This document shows positions 20,404-30,172 of a DNA stretch of 64,000 nt, piece after piece (position 1 is the first letter of the stretch; every line of letters starts with the position of its first letter). Both the position numbers and the translations under genes were made by a program. This stretch comes from Rickettsia hoogstraalii (lineage in GTDB: Bacteria; Pseudomonadota; Alphaproteobacteria; Rickettsiales; Rickettsiaceae): positions 829,828 to 893,827 of the forward strand of contig NZ_CCXM01000001.1 of assembly GCF_000825685.1 (NCBI RefSeq). The letters are read 5' to 3'. The notes under the pieces are model-generated. The model had not been told where the DNA came from. It searched no databases and saw only the letters and a list, made by a program, of their open reading frames with translations.

Positions 20404-20786
20404 AAAAAATTACAAAACCTGCAAACCTAGTTGAATTTAATGATAAAATTGTAGTCTTGACACCTAAGAGTTCTTACTATGGCAATGCTTACGAACACAA
20501 AATAACTAAAAAAGGATTAGTTTTTGCTCGTATCTTACAGGATAGCATAAATCACTCCAAAACTGTTGAAAAAATAACTAGTAACGAGGCAATTTCAAGG
20601 ATAGATATAGACTTATTCGGTACGTGTCATAGAGTTACTACGACTGTAACGACCGACCGACTACGGCAAGAAGAAAGCGGTTCTTTAGAAATGAGGCCTG
20701 CTTCTGCAAAAGAGATAGCCCAATTACAAAAGTTAGTACAAGATAATAAAATGATATTAGCATGCCAAACCAAAGAAAAAACCTAA
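20400..20786 (+). CDS. Hypothetical 128-residue protein
   Basis: The start overlaps the proP stop as ATGA, so it is translationally coupled and probably real. It is a soluble, lysine- and threonine-rich protein with no signal peptide or membrane segment. I do not recognise a domain. The central IDIDLFGTCHRVTTTVTTDR and the C-terminal helix (SAKEIAQLQKLVQDNK) are the only distinctive segments. Its position suggests a role linked to the upstream transporters, but that is inference. Confidence 0.7.
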   Translation: MKKITKPANLVEFNDKIVVLTPKSSYYGNAYEHKITKKGLVFARILQDSINHSKTVEKITSNEAISRIDIDLFGTCHRVTTTVTTDRLRQEESGSLEMRPASAKEIAQLQKLVQDNKMILACQTKEKT

Positions 20787-20987
20787 AGATTCTAAGTGAT
20801 TATTTGCAGAAAGAATTTGGGATGTATGCTAATGAAGCTACAGTAGCATCTTTCTGATGAAGTACATATAGGTGGAGCGAATGAAAAGCTAGAATAAGAG
20901 CTTTTTTGTAAATAGTAAACGAATTTCTAAAATTCTTCTTGATTTAATAGCAAATATGTGGCAAAAAGAGTTTGAAATAAAATTCTA
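20787..20987. other. Gap with possible gene remnant
   Basis: A short frame near 20795-20850 reads LSDYLQKEFGMYANEATVASF before stops, which suggests the remains of a small gene. No family could be assigned. The AT-rich palindrome at 20988 follows. Confidence 0.35.
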
Positions 20988-21143
20988 GACTATATGAAAG
21001 AAAATTAAATTAATCTATTTTTGCTCTTTTTAGCTACAAATTATCAAATTTTTTGAAATAGGCACAGTTATTACCGCAAAAATCTTATTAGTTTGTTTAA
21101 AATATCTAAAAATATAAATAATTTAATTTTCTTTCATATAGTC
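20988..21143. repeat. AT-rich palindromic element, copy 2
   Basis: The ends GACTATATGAAAGAAAATTA (left, then AATT) and their exact complement at 21120-21143 form a 24-bp perfect inverted repeat. The interior shares the core of the element at 12273-12434. The element stops two bases before the tRNA-Thr gene, so any tRNA promoter must lie inside it. Confidence 0.85.
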
Positions 21144-21145
21144 TT

Positions 21146-21220
21146 GCTACTATAGCTCAGGGGTAGAGCACTTCATTGGTAATGAAGAGGTCGGGGGTTC
21201 AATTCCCCCTAGTAGCACCA
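21146..21220 (+). tRNA. tRNA-Thr (GGT)
   Basis: The 75-base gene folds with acceptor GCTACTA/TAGTAGC, anticodon stem CTTCA/TGAAG and loop TTGGTAA, so the anticodon is GGT. The T-arm is GGGGGTTCAATTCCCCC and the CCA end is encoded. Confidence 0.97.
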
Positions 21221-21399
21221 CTATACATCCTAAGCTTTGTGAATTTTTAACCTTTCTTGAAAAACTCATATGCTGATTTTAGTCTAGTTTCTGTCAAATA
21301 CTATTATAGTATTACGTTTATTTTATAAAGCTAAGTTGCAAATAATATAAAACTAATGTATGATTTACATTTAAAATACGGTAATGATTATTTTATTAT

Positions 21400-21702
21400 A
21401 TGATAGACATCCTCCTTTTTGTACATATTACTATTGCAATATTGCTAATTATAGTTATTCTGATGCAGCGTAGCGGATCGGATGGAATTAGTAGTATAAG
21501 CGGTGGTAATAATATGGGAGTAGTCAGTGCTAAAACAGTCGGTAATTTTCTTACTAAAAGCACTATAATACTTACAACATTATTTTTAATAAATGCAATA
21601 GTACTTGCTAATCTTTCCTCAAAAAAGAAATCAGATTTAGTTTCTAAAATTAATGAAATTGAAGAAAATCAAGCAGAAAATAGTTTACCTATAGCTAAAT
21701 AG
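21400..21702 (+). CDS. secG: Preprotein translocase subunit SecG
   Basis: The 100-residue protein has two membrane helices (about 2-20 and 50-70) joined by the glycine-rich SecG loop: [20 protein letters not shown]. It forms the SecYEG channel with SecY and SecE, which are elsewhere. The C-terminal tail is charged and cytoplasmic. It has no obvious Shine-Dalgarno sequence and follows tRNA-Thr by 180 bases. Two palindromic repeats follow it. Confidence 0.93.
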
Positions 21703-21760
21703 TTACAGCTTTATCTTAGTAATATCTCTCATACTTGTCATTGTCTATCTTTGTTGACAT

Positions 21761-22059
21761 TGTTGTGTAGACCGGTAAAACCTACTGTGTCACCTAGTTC
21801 GCTTGACCACGGGGTCCATAAATACAATAAAAAATACTAATAATTTTAGTATTTTTAACTAGATCCTGTGGTCAAGCCACGGGATGACAGAGGTAAAACT
21901 GATCCACGCAACAACACCTTGCGAGGAGCAAAGCGACGTGGCAATCCAAAAAAATAATTAAAAAAATTCTGATTTACAGAATTTTTTACTGGATTGCTTC
22001 GTTGAAACTTACAATTTCTTCTCGCAATGACGAAAAAATCGGGCCATGCAACAAAGCCG
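21761..22059. repeat. Two adjacent palindromic repeats (CCGTGGTCAAGC and CATTGCGAG types)
   Basis: The first runs from TTGTGTAGACCGGTAAAACC through GCTTGACCACGGGGTCC to GATCCTGTGGTCAAGCCACG and GGATGACA. It joins a second element, starting near 21911 with GCGAGGAGCAAAGCGACG, with a right arm ending TTCTCGCAATGACG. The outer CCATGCAACAAAGCC ends it. This fills the gap between secG and the next gene. Confidence 0.85.
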
Positions 22060-22090
22060 CATGACAATAATTCACAAAATAATTTTAGAA

Positions 22091-22753
22091 ATGTCTATAG
22101 AATTTAATATAAAAGAAAAAATTTATATCATTTTATGTACGTTTTTTACAGTCCTTATTATAGTAGGAAACTTAATATATCAAAAATTTGTTTACCTTAA
22201 TATTTTTAATTTTTATATTCTTGAATTATCTATAGGAGCAATTTTTTACCCGTTAACTTTTTTATTAACGGATTTAATAGCTGAGTTTTACGGTAAAGAA
22301 AGAGCCAATTTTTGTGTAAAACTTGCTATTATTTTTAATATAATAGTAGTTTTAATAATAAGTCTCATGGATAAATTGGAAGCTACTAATTGGTCTAATG
22401 TTGACAACATAACTTTTCATAAAGTCTTTGGTTCATACCATATATCTTTTTTAGCATCAACTTTTGCCTGTTATATAGCTCAACTTGTTGATATTAATAT
22501 CTATTTATGGATACGTAAAATTACTAAAGGTAAATATTTATGGATAAGAAATAATTTTAGTACGGCAATTTCTTTATTTATTGATACTTTTATTGTAATT
22601 GGGATTATGAGCTTATTTAATATTTTTCCTTTTGACCAATTAGGTCAGCTTGTACTTAATAGCTATTCATTTAAACTATTTTTTACCGTATTTAGTACGC
22701 CGATATTCTATTTGGCAGTTTGGTTAATAAGCTTGTTTATTAAGAAAGGATAA
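22091..22753 (+). CDS. Queuosine precursor transporter, YhhQ family
   Basis: The protein (220 residues from this ATG) has about six membrane helices and the VUT/YhhQ family motifs: IGAIFYPLTFLLTDLIAEFY near helix 2-3, and YIAQLVDINIYLWIRKIT plus WIRNNFSTAISLFIDTFIVI later. YhhQ proteins import queuosine precursors such as preQ0 and preQ1. Upstream in-frame starts at 22046 and 22061 lie in repeat sequence, so I prefer MSIEFNIKEK at 22091. With queF at 13869 it suggests salvage of deazaguanine precursors. Confidence 0.85.
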   Translation: MSIEFNIKEKIYIILCTFFTVLIIVGNLIYQKFVYLNIFNFYILELSIGAIFYPLTFLLTDLIAEFYGKERANFCVKLAIIFNIIVVLIISLMDKLEATNWSNVDNITFHKVFGSYHISFLASTFACYIAQLVDINIYLWIRKITKGKYLWIRNNFSTAISLFIDTFIVIGIMSLFNIFPFDQLGQLVLNSYSFKLFFTVFSTPIFYLAVWLISLFIKKG

Positions 22754-22785
22754 GCTCTTAGGAGAAACCTATCCTCTATTTATTT

Positions 22786-25700
22786 TTACAAATTGACTTT
22801 TAGTTTAATAAGCCCTTGATGGCTTTGATATTTTCTATGTGTGTAATAGTTATACTCAAGTAGAACATTTATATTCTTTCTACTCATAAGTATATTACTA
22901 CCAACATTATATCCAAGCTTAGGTTGTTTTGGTATAATAATTGTTTCTTGTAATGTTTGTCCTTTAAAAGTCGCTTTTGCATTAACTTTTGTATTTTTAT
23001 TATTGAAGTGATGCTCAATATTACCGTACAAACTTGGTGTTAATACTATATTATTTACGGTCGCTATAGGCTTAAACACTATTTTACCGCCAATACTACT
23101 TTCAACTGATTGATTTGATTTCTTTTGAATTATCAAATTTTCTATATCTACATTATATTCTTTATAGTTGCTAGCTCTGGAATAATCATATTTAAAACCG
23201 ATATTAGGAATAAAATGTAAATCATATTTTGTACGATATTTATAATTTAATAAGGTTTGAAAACTTAAATTATTGTTTTGATATTTTCCAATTATATTAT
23301 TAATACTTTTAGATTTATTCTTAATATAATTATGACCGTAAGATGTTATAGCCTGCAATGAGAAACCTTTAATTAGTTCTTTTAGACCGTAAATACTTAA
23401 AAGATGACCGTTAACAGCTGTTTTTCCTAGTTTTTTATTATATTTAATTTGGGATTCTAAATGGCTATAAGCTATTCCTATAACATCATGACTATTAATG
23501 AATTCAGTATCAGCTCCGATAGTTACGCCGGTGGTACGACCTTGATATTTTGGAATATTCTTCCAAGTTCCTTGTTTGTTAATGCCGTATAAGCCACTAA
23601 TCCATACCCCTCTGTTTATACTAGCTTCTTCATCACCAGCGGCAACTATAGGAGCAATATCAAGTCTGTTATTAAAAATATTACTATAAATATGTTTATT
23701 AGTAACTGAAATCGTTCTATCTACCACCTCTAATACTGCTACTTTGTTATTAGTTTCGGCAGATACCTGTTGTCTCTGTGTCGCTTCGGCAGATACCTGT
23801 TGTCTCTGTGTCGCTTTATCTTGTTCTGCGATGGCTTCAGTTTTGAAGGACACATCGATAGCTTCGTCTTCGCTTTCTAAAGCTATATCTTTTTTTGATT
23901 CTTCTTCAGTTGTATTATTGCTTTCTTCTAATTCTTCCTCAGTTTCATATCCTTTATCTTCTTCATCACTAGATCTTAAGGCTAGAAGTGATTTTTTATT
24001 ATCTGATGATTTATCATTTTTGCTATCGTTAGAACTCAATAACCTCGGTGATAAAGCGGTTTCTGAATCGGATTTCTCTGACTTTTTATTACTATCTTCA
24101 GGTTGTGTATCATCCTTTGTTGAGGATTCGTCATTTGTCGCTTCGTTTCCTTGCTGGAATAATGATTGGAATTGTTTCATATCTAAACGTCCTACTTTCT
24201 TTTCGTTGTTACTATTTTCCGGTTGAACATCACTACCGTATTTTTGTTCTAGTTCAGTAGATTCTGCTAGTAATTGTTCAACAAATAGAAACAATTCTTT
24301 ATCTTTTGCTAATTCTAAAAGTTTGGATTTATAAATATTATGTACTTCTTGTCCTATTTCAGTTCTAGGACCTATAAAATCAGAGTTAGCAGTATTAAAT
24401 GCCTCTTTTACCTCTTCTTCTGGATATTTTGTCAATTGCTGTGTATAAATATTATGTACTTCTTGTCCTATTCTAGTTCTAGGATCTATAGAATCAGAGT
24501 CAGCTGAAGTAAACGCCTCCGTTAATTTTTTGCTAAGTATAATATTATCTTCAACATATTTAATAAATTCTTTATCTTTTGTTAATTCCAAAAGTTTAGA
24601 AGTATAAATATTATGTATTTTTTGTCCTATTTCAGTTCTAGGACCTATAAAGCTAGAGTGCATAGTGTCGACTGCTTCTTGGATTTTTGCAAAATACTTA
24701 CTATTTTGATGAACTTTAGATAAATTTTTTGAATGCTCAAATGCTACTGATTCCACTATAGCTTTTTTAAACAAATCGGCATCAGAGTATTTTGCTTTAT
24801 GTCCTGCTGATTTTTGTCCTGATAAAGCAAATTCTTTATATCTTACAGCTATATCTGAGCTAAAGTTATAAATTTTTGGAGTTGTTTTAAAAATAGATGT
24901 AGATGTATTTGCATTTAATTTAGTAATTCTACTTATCCAATCTTTAGTAATCCCTAAACTTGTTAGATAAGCTAATTCCGAATCTTTTGAAGCAGGCGGT
25001 GGCGGTGGTGGTGGCATGTTTCCGGTATGGATGTGTTTTTTAGCTTTTTCTTGCGAGTACTCTTTAAGAGCTTTTAATATTGTAGTCATATTTAATTTAC
25101 TAGAAAGAATTCTTACTTGTTCATTGCTCATATCTGTAAATGAAGGCAAAACTAATCTTAATTGATCTAAATTATTATTACCTTCTAGTTTGATAGTAGT
25201 AGCTTTTAAAAACTCTTTTAATAATTCAGGTTCTTTTTCCTTTATTATAGCAAAAAACTCATTTTTAGGTAAATTTGCTGTAATTAATTCTTCAAATTTT
25301 ATTGTGCTTAAAATAGCTGTTCTTAAATCATCAAGTTTAGCCTGTGCTTGATCAGAATTAATTGTTTTTCTTAAGTTTGTATCTTCTGTTATTAAAAAAG
25401 TAGTTTGTTGTGCTATAGTTAATATATTAGGGTTGTTGATTAACTCTTCGACTCTATTGGCAAATATATCTTGATCAAGCATGCTCGTCTTCTTATAAGC
25501 AGCTTCTAATTGTTTGAATGGAGTAGATTCGTTATCAATTTCTTTAATCAATTTTAATTGATTTAATTCATGTTTAATAGGTTTCTTTATATCTTCAGAT
25601 ATTTTACATGATGATAATACGATACGTACTGCTGCATCATCAGGGTCTTCATTGAAAAGATCTTTAATTATATCTTCGCTTGTTATTGCTTTCTTACCAT

Positions 25701-28275
25701 TTACAATTATATCTTGCATATATGGGTCTTGAACAAGCTCCTTAAAAATTTCTTTAGCTTTTTCTTCGACTTCAGGATTTGTAATACTAAATAAATTTAT
25801 AAGAGTTTTCTTGTCAGCTCCTTGGTTGGCGTATGATTCTGTTAATATTTGACGTATAACATTTGTAATGTCATCTTTTCTTTTTATTATTTGGCTTTGT
25901 AAATCATTAGCTTTCTCGCTAGTTTTTTTGGTTTTAATATCTAAATTAGTCTCAGCTCTATATTCTACATATAGTTTGGCATAAGCTGTCTCTGGCTCGC
26001 TTCTTTCTATGCTGGTTGCACTAGAAGCTGTAGGTTGAAGTGGTACTTTTGGTTGAACAGTAGTATTACGAGTAAACTGAGTATATAATAAATGTATGTG
26101 AGGATATTCTGTTTGTAACTTATTTAAATCAAAATTGTTAGAGTTGCTAATAAAGCCTTGAGAATTTAAGGGAGGAGGTGGTGGTGGCATACTCCCATTT
26201 AGCGGTAGAGGTGGCGGATTTGGAATACCACCATTTAGTGGTAGAGGTGGTGGATTCGGAATGCCGCTTTGTGTTTGTTCTAAATTATTTGCATTATTAC
26301 CTACTGCTAATCCTAAAATTTTATTGGTTTCATTGCTTAGTGCGTTATTATCGGATAATATTACTTTAATTACAGAATTTAATGTTTGTTTATTTACTTC
26401 TTTGGCTAGTTTAATCATATCGTCTTTAGTTAAACTATCTATTATTAGTCCTTTATTTTTTAGTTCTATATTTATTTCTGCTACTATTTCCGGTGTTAAA
26501 ATATATTCGCTTTTTACAATATGTGATTGCATTTTATTTTTTAACTCTAATTGCAGAGCTAAAAATTTTTCTACTGAACTCTTATCTTTACTTGCTGCTA
26601 GTTTGATAAGATCTAATCGTGCCTTTTCTTTAAATTGATTATTAGATATATTTCGCGTCGCATAGTCTTTAATTCTTTCAGCAAATTTAGTTTTTTCTTC
26701 AGAAGAACTATTTTCTAATAATTCTTTTAGAATAGGTCTATTTTTAACATCAATATTGGTATTGAAATCTAATTGTCCCCTATCGTTGCTAAATAATACC
26801 CTTTGAATAGTATCATCATTAAAATCACTTAATATAGTAGTTACTGCTTTTTTTTTATAACTACTATCTACTTTAAGATTTAATGCTGCTATAGGATCTG
26901 TTTTAATAAGATTTTTAAATTCTTCAATATTTTCTTCTTGTTGTATTATTCTATTTATATTGTGTTGAGACTGTGTTAAATTACCCTTACTTTCTTTAGT
27001 ATTAAAGTAAGTTTTAAAAGTACTTATAGGATCAAAAGAATATGGTTGTTTCTCTTTTCTACCCGTGGGAACTCCCGAAGATGTTCCTGTAGTATTTGTA
27101 CCTTGATTTGATATATACCAATTATCACTTTTGGTCCCGCTCTTTTTTTGTGAGCCTCCGACAGACGGTTTAGTAGTATCATTGTTATTTAAAAGCTGGT
27201 TTGCATTTATTCCGGCTGTTATTTGCTGTATATAAGAATTTGCTTTTACTGTCCCTATCTTAAATTCTTCCTTTAATTCTTCAACTGTAGGGATAATATT
27301 ATTATTTATATAAAATGCTTTTTTATTAAGCATCTTCTGAGTTGCTATTGATGCGATATAGTTTCTTGCCTCACCTTTATCAGCACCAAATTTCTGCTCT
27401 AGCTCTTTTTCTGTAGGAATATTATTAGCAGCTATATATTGTGGCTTTTCTTTGTCCATAACTTTAAGTCTTATTGACTTAATATAATAGCCATATCTAT
27501 TATCATCAAGAGATATACCAAACCTAGTTTTTAACTCTTTTTCTGTAGGAATAAGGTTATCCGCTATATATTGTCTCTTTGCGTTTTCCATAATTTCAGT
27601 TCTTATTGATACAATAAAAGATTCTGCATCATCTTTATTCATGTTAAGAGCAGTCTTTACTTCTTTCATTTCAGGGATATTATTATTATTAACATAATGT
27701 TTGTATTTAATATCTCTGTTTATTGAGCTGATATATAGATCGATTATCGCTTTTTTGTTTTTTTCTGCACGACGTACCTTTTGATCTTTTTCTATATTTT
27801 TGTCTGTTTTTTTAGGGTCATAAATTATTTCAAAATTTTTTGCTACTTCTATATCTGTAGGAGCTACACCTCGATTAATATATTCTTGTTTTTTTGTATC
27901 AAAATTCTGTTGTTTTACTCTTTCGATGTATAATAAAATTTCAGCTCTTGCTTGTCTTGCTTTATATCTAGTTTTACCTAAAAAACCTAATAAATCTGTT
28001 TCCTTATACTTTATTCCTAGATCATCTTGTGCTTGAGTAAAACTAGGAACTAAGTTTGCTTCTTGCCATTTTTTGATTTTTTCATTTGGAGTAAAATCTT
28101 TCCAAATATTTTGTTGCTGTTGTAAATTGTGCTTTTCCCATGTCGGGGTTTTACTAAATAAATCTTTAAAGCTTGCCGCTCTAGCACTTGTACTTAAAAA
28201 GCTACTAGTCAACAAACATGTTGACATGAAAAAAGTTAAAACATATTTTTTTGAGTGGGAATTTTGTAAGTTCAT
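22786..28275 (-). CDS. sca2: Surface cell antigen Sca2, actin-nucleating autotransporter
   Basis: Sca2 is an 1829-residue type V autotransporter that, in spotted fever rickettsiae, nucleates and elongates host actin into tails like a formin and takes part in adhesion. Layout: signal peptide 1-33 (ending STSARA), a large helical repeat region, proline-rich segments near residues 665-705 (PNPPPLPLNG repeated) and near 1085-1098 (GNMPPPPPPP), with the region between them where WH2-type actin-binding motifs are described, three FIGPRTEIGQ-type repeats at about 1210-1320, an acidic Ser/Glu-rich linker, and a C-terminal barrel of about 280 residues. It appears full-length, with no frameshift. The predicted promoter is at 28321-28349. 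Confidence 0.95.
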   Translation of the reverse strand: MNLQNSHSKKYVLTFFMSTCLLTSSFLSTSARAASFKDLFSKTPTWEKHNLQQQQNIWKDFTPNEKIKKWQEANLVPSFTQAQDDLGIKYKETDLLGFLGKTRYKARQARAEILLYIERVKQQNFDTKKQEYINRGVAPTDIEVAKNFEIIYDPKKTDKNIEKDQKVRRAEKNKKAIIDLYISSINRDIKYKHYVNNNNIPEMKEVKTALNMNKDDAESFIVSIRTEIMENAKRQYIADNLIPTEKELKTRFGISLDDNRYGYYIKSIRLKVMDKEKPQYIAANNIPTEKELEQKFGADKGEARNYIASIATQKMLNKKAFYINNNIIPTVEELKEEFKIGTVKANSYIQQITAGINANQLLNNNDTTKPSVGGSQKKSGTKSDNWYISNQGTNTTGTSSGVPTGRKEKQPYSFDPISTFKTYFNTKESKGNLTQSQHNINRIIQQEENIEEFKNLIKTDPIAALNLKVDSSYKKKAVTTILSDFNDDTIQRVLFSNDRGQLDFNTNIDVKNRPILKELLENSSSEEKTKFAERIKDYATRNISNNQFKEKARLDLIKLAASKDKSSVEKFLALQLELKNKMQSHIVKSEYILTPEIVAEINIELKNKGLIIDSLTKDDMIKLAKEVNKQTLNSVIKVILSDNNALSNETNKILGLAVGNNANNLEQTQSGIPNPPPLPLNGGIPNPPPLPLNGSMPPPPPPLNSQGFISNSNNFDLNKLQTEYPHIHLLYTQFTRNTTVQPKVPLQPTASSATSIERSEPETAYAKLYVEYRAETNLDIKTKKTSEKANDLQSQIIKRKDDITNVIRQILTESYANQGADKKTLINLFSITNPEVEEKAKEIFKELVQDPYMQDIIVNGKKAITSEDIIKDLFNEDPDDAAVRIVLSSCKISEDIKKPIKHELNQLKLIKEIDNESTPFKQLEAAYKKTSMLDQDIFANRVEELINNPNILTIAQQTTFLITEDTNLRKTINSDQAQAKLDDLRTAILSTIKFEELITANLPKNEFFAIIKEKEPELLKEFLKATTIKLEGNNNLDQLRLVLPSFTDMSNEQVRILSSKLNMTTILKALKEYSQEKAKKHIHTGNMPPPPPPPASKDSELAYLTSLGITKDWISRITKLNANTSTSIFKTTPKIYNFSSDIAVRYKEFALSGQKSAGHKAKYSDADLFKKAIVESVAFEHSKNLSKVHQNSKYFAKIQEAVDTMHSSFIGPRTEIGQKIHNIYTSKLLELTKDKEFIKYVEDNIILSKKLTEAFTSADSDSIDPRTRIGQEVHNIYTQQLTKYPEEEVKEAFNTANSDFIGPRTEIGQEVHNIYKSKLLELAKDKELFLFVEQLLAESTELEQKYGSDVQPENSNNEKKVGRLDMKQFQSLFQQGNEATNDESSTKDDTQPEDSNKKSEKSDSETALSPRLLSSNDSKNDKSSDNKKSLLALRSSDEEDKGYETEEELEESNNTTEEESKKDIALESEDEAIDVSFKTEAIAEQDKATQRQQVSAEATQRQQVSAETNNKVAVLEVVDRTISVTNKHIYSNIFNNRLDIAPIVAAGDEEASINRGVWISGLYGINKQGTWKNIPKYQGRTTGVTIGADTEFINSHDVIGIAYSHLESQIKYNKKLGKTAVNGHLLSIYGLKELIKGFSLQAITSYGHNYIKNKSKSINNIIGKYQNNNLSFQTLLNYKYRTKYDLHFIPNIGFKYDYSRASNYKEYNVDIENLIIQKKSNQSVESSIGGKIVFKPIATVNNIVLTPSLYGNIEHHFNNKNTKVNAKATFKGQTLQETIIIPKQPKLGYNVGSNILMSRKNINVLLEYNYYTHRKYQSHQGLIKLKVNL
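23755..23814 (-). repeat. Exact 30-bp tandem repeat in sca2
   Basis: Two consecutive copies (unit starting TTCGGCAGATACCTGTTGTC) encode EATQRQQVSA twice in the linker before the autotransporter barrel. The copies are identical, which is typical of slipped-strand expansion that keeps frame. Confidence 0.9.
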
Positions 28276-28320
28276 TCAAACCTCGATCAGTTATTATTTT
28301 TTTAAATATAAACGAGGCGG

Positions 28321-28349
28321 ATTATATAATGTTTATTAATTTATGTAAA
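28321..28349 (-). promoter_or_regulatory. Predicted sca2 promoter
   Basis: On the minus strand TTTACA (28344-28349) and TATAAT (28321-28326) are separated by 17 bp, which is a good sigma-70 match. The sca2 start is about 40 bases downstream of the expected transcription start and has GAGG ahead of it. Confidence 0.6.
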
Positions 28350-28447
28350 TTATTAATTACTAATTTTTGTTAACTAATAGATTTTTTAACCAAAATGTGC
28401 TTAATACATCACATACTAATGGCATCTCAATTTTCGGTAAATAAAAT

Positions 28448-29827
28448 ATGCAAATTCAATTTCACTTATATAACACTTTTAGCCGTACTAAAGAGGTTTT
28501 TAATCCTCAAGATCAAGCTAACGTAAAAATGTATGTATGTGGACCGACTGTTTATGATAATCCTCATATAGGCAATAGTAGGTCGGTAGTAGTATATGAT
28601 TTACTTTATCGTATAGTTATAAAAATATTCGGCAGTAGAGCAGTAAAATATGTACGCAATATTACCGATGTTGACGATAAAATTATTGATAGAGCTGAAC
28701 TACTTGGCATTACTATTAATGAGTTGACTGATAAAGTTACACAAGAGTTTCATACAAATATGGCATATTTAGGTTGCATGCTACCGAGTATTGAGCCGAA
28801 AGCTACAGAGCATATTGATGTAATGATCGAAATAATAGAACGCTTAATAGCAAAAGATCATGCATATATTGCGGATAATCATGTTTATTTTGATGTTTTA
28901 TCAGCTCCAAATTATACGGAATTATCTAACCGAAATTTAGAAGAAATGTTTGAGGGAGTGCGTATAGAAAACAGCAAAACCAAAAAGCATCCACAGGATT
29001 TTGTATTATGGAAACCGGCAAAGCCGAATGAATCCGCAAATATGAATTTTGAAAGTCCTTGGGGGCTTGGTCGCCCTGGATGGCATATTGAATGTTCAGC
29101 CATGAGCTACAAATATTTAGGTGAGAATTTTGATATTCACGGTGGCGGAGCAGATTTAATCTTCCCGCATCATACTAATGAAATTGCACAAAGTAGATGT
29201 GCTTTTCCGGATTCTACCTATGCTAAATATTGGGTACATAATGGCTTTCTAACGGTGAACGGTGAGAAAATGAGTAAATCTCTTGGTAATTTTATTACCG
29301 TAAGGGATTTAATGGATAAAGAAATTTCAGGAGAGGTAGTAAGATTATTCTTATTAAGTAGCCATTATAGACGTCCACTTGATTATAATGATAAAGCTAT
29401 AGAAGATGCTAAAAAGACTTTAGATTATTGGTATAGAGCCATAGAAAATATTAATGTACAAAAAATAGATTTATCTCACAATTTCATGCAAAGCTTACTT
29501 GATGACATGAATACGCCGCTTGCCGTTAAAATAATTAATGACTATGCTAAAGGTGTTTTTATTTCTAAAACTGAAGAAGAAAGGCAGCTTAACGCCTCTG
29601 CTATTATTACTTGTGCTAATTTTATTGGTTTAATGAATAAGACTCCCCATGAGTGGTTTAATAGCAATGTGGATGAACTCTATATAAATGAGCTTGTAAA
29701 TAAGCGTTTGGAAGCAAAAAAACAAAAAAATTGGTTATTAGCCGATCAAATTCGTAACCAGTTATTAGAGGAAAAAATAATTCTAGAAGATAAACCTGAC
29801 GGTACTACTATTTGGCGAAAAGAATAA
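28448..29827 (+). CDS. cysS: Cysteinyl-tRNA synthetase
   Basis: This 459-residue class I enzyme charges tRNA-Cys. The HIGH region is in [19 protein letters not shown], with the zinc-ligand cysteine of the family next to it, and KMSKS is at 274-278 ([11 protein letters not shown]). WHIECSAMS and [11 protein letters not shown] supply the other zinc ligands and family motifs. Length is normal. It diverges from sca2 across 172 bases and is followed by two repeats before rpsB. Confidence 0.98.
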   Translation: MQIQFHLYNTFSRTKEVFNPQDQANVKMYVCGPTVYDNPHIGNSRSVVVYDLLYRIVIKIFGSRAVKYVRNITDVDDKIIDRAELLGITINELTDKVTQEFHTNMAYLGCMLPSIEPKATEHIDVMIEIIERLIAKDHAYIADNHVYFDVLSAPNYTELSNRNLEEMFEGVRIENSKTKKHPQDFVLWKPAKPNESANMNFESPWGLGRPGWHIECSAMSYKYLGENFDIHGGGADLIFPHHTNEIAQSRCAFPDSTYAKYWVHNGFLTVNGEKMSKSLGNFITVRDLMDKEISGEVVRLFLLSSHYRRPLDYNDKAIEDAKKTLDYWYRAIENINVQKIDLSHNFMQSLLDDMNTPLAVKIINDYAKGVFISKTEEERQLNASAIITCANFIGLMNKTPHEWFNSNVDELYINELVNKRLEAKKQKNWLLADQIRNQLLEEKIILEDKPDGTTIWRKE

Positions 29828-29881
29828 AAGCTTGTAAATTATGCAATATACGTATATAGTTTGTAGGCTTATTGTAGAACA

Positions 29882-29970
29882 TCATTGCGAGGAAATTATG
29901 TAATAATTGACGAAGCAGTCTCAGGATATTTGACGAGATTGCCACGCAGCCTACGGCTGCTCGCAATGAC
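29882..29970. repeat. Palindromic repeat, CATTGCGAG type
   Basis: The left arm has hairpin AAATTATGTAATAATT followed by GACGAAGCAGTCTCAG. The right arm has CAGCCGTAGGCTG in reverse. It is between cysS and rpsB. Confidence 0.9.
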
Positions 29971-30032
29971 GATTATTCAAAACTTAAGCAAAAAATTCAC
30001 ACGTAAGATATATGTTAGTTCATGTATAGAGC

Positions 30033-30119
30033 TGTCATTCTAGTTCCTTGATCACGGCATCCAGTAAATATATGATAATAAGTTGTTTTTGGATCCCGTG
30101 GTCAAGCCACGGGATGACA
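30033..30119. repeat. Palindromic repeat, CCGTGGTCAAGC type
   Basis: The right arm, GGATCCCGTGGTCAAGCCAC with GGGATGAC, is intact. The left arm (GTCATTCTAGTTCCTTGATC) is degraded. It is 54 bases upstream of rpsB, so it may lie in the leader. Confidence 0.85.
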
Positions 30120-30172
30120 AATATACACAATATCTTACGGAGGTATAAACTAACAATTAGGAGAATTTAAAA

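Noticed and set aside
22754..22785. Bidirectional terminator between the YhhQ-type gene and sca2
   Set aside because: Only a 5-bp GGATA/TATCC stem is seen with a large loop, too weak to call.
23744..24226. 160-residue plus-strand frame inside sca2
   Set aside because: It is an antisense shadow of the Ser- and Glu-rich linker and the 30-bp repeat, with serine-rich low-complexity sequence.
28281..28317. CCTCG/CGAGG hairpin that could hide the sca2 ribosome site
   Set aside because: The 5' arm lies at the predicted transcription start, so it would be only partly in the message, and the stem is just 5 bp.
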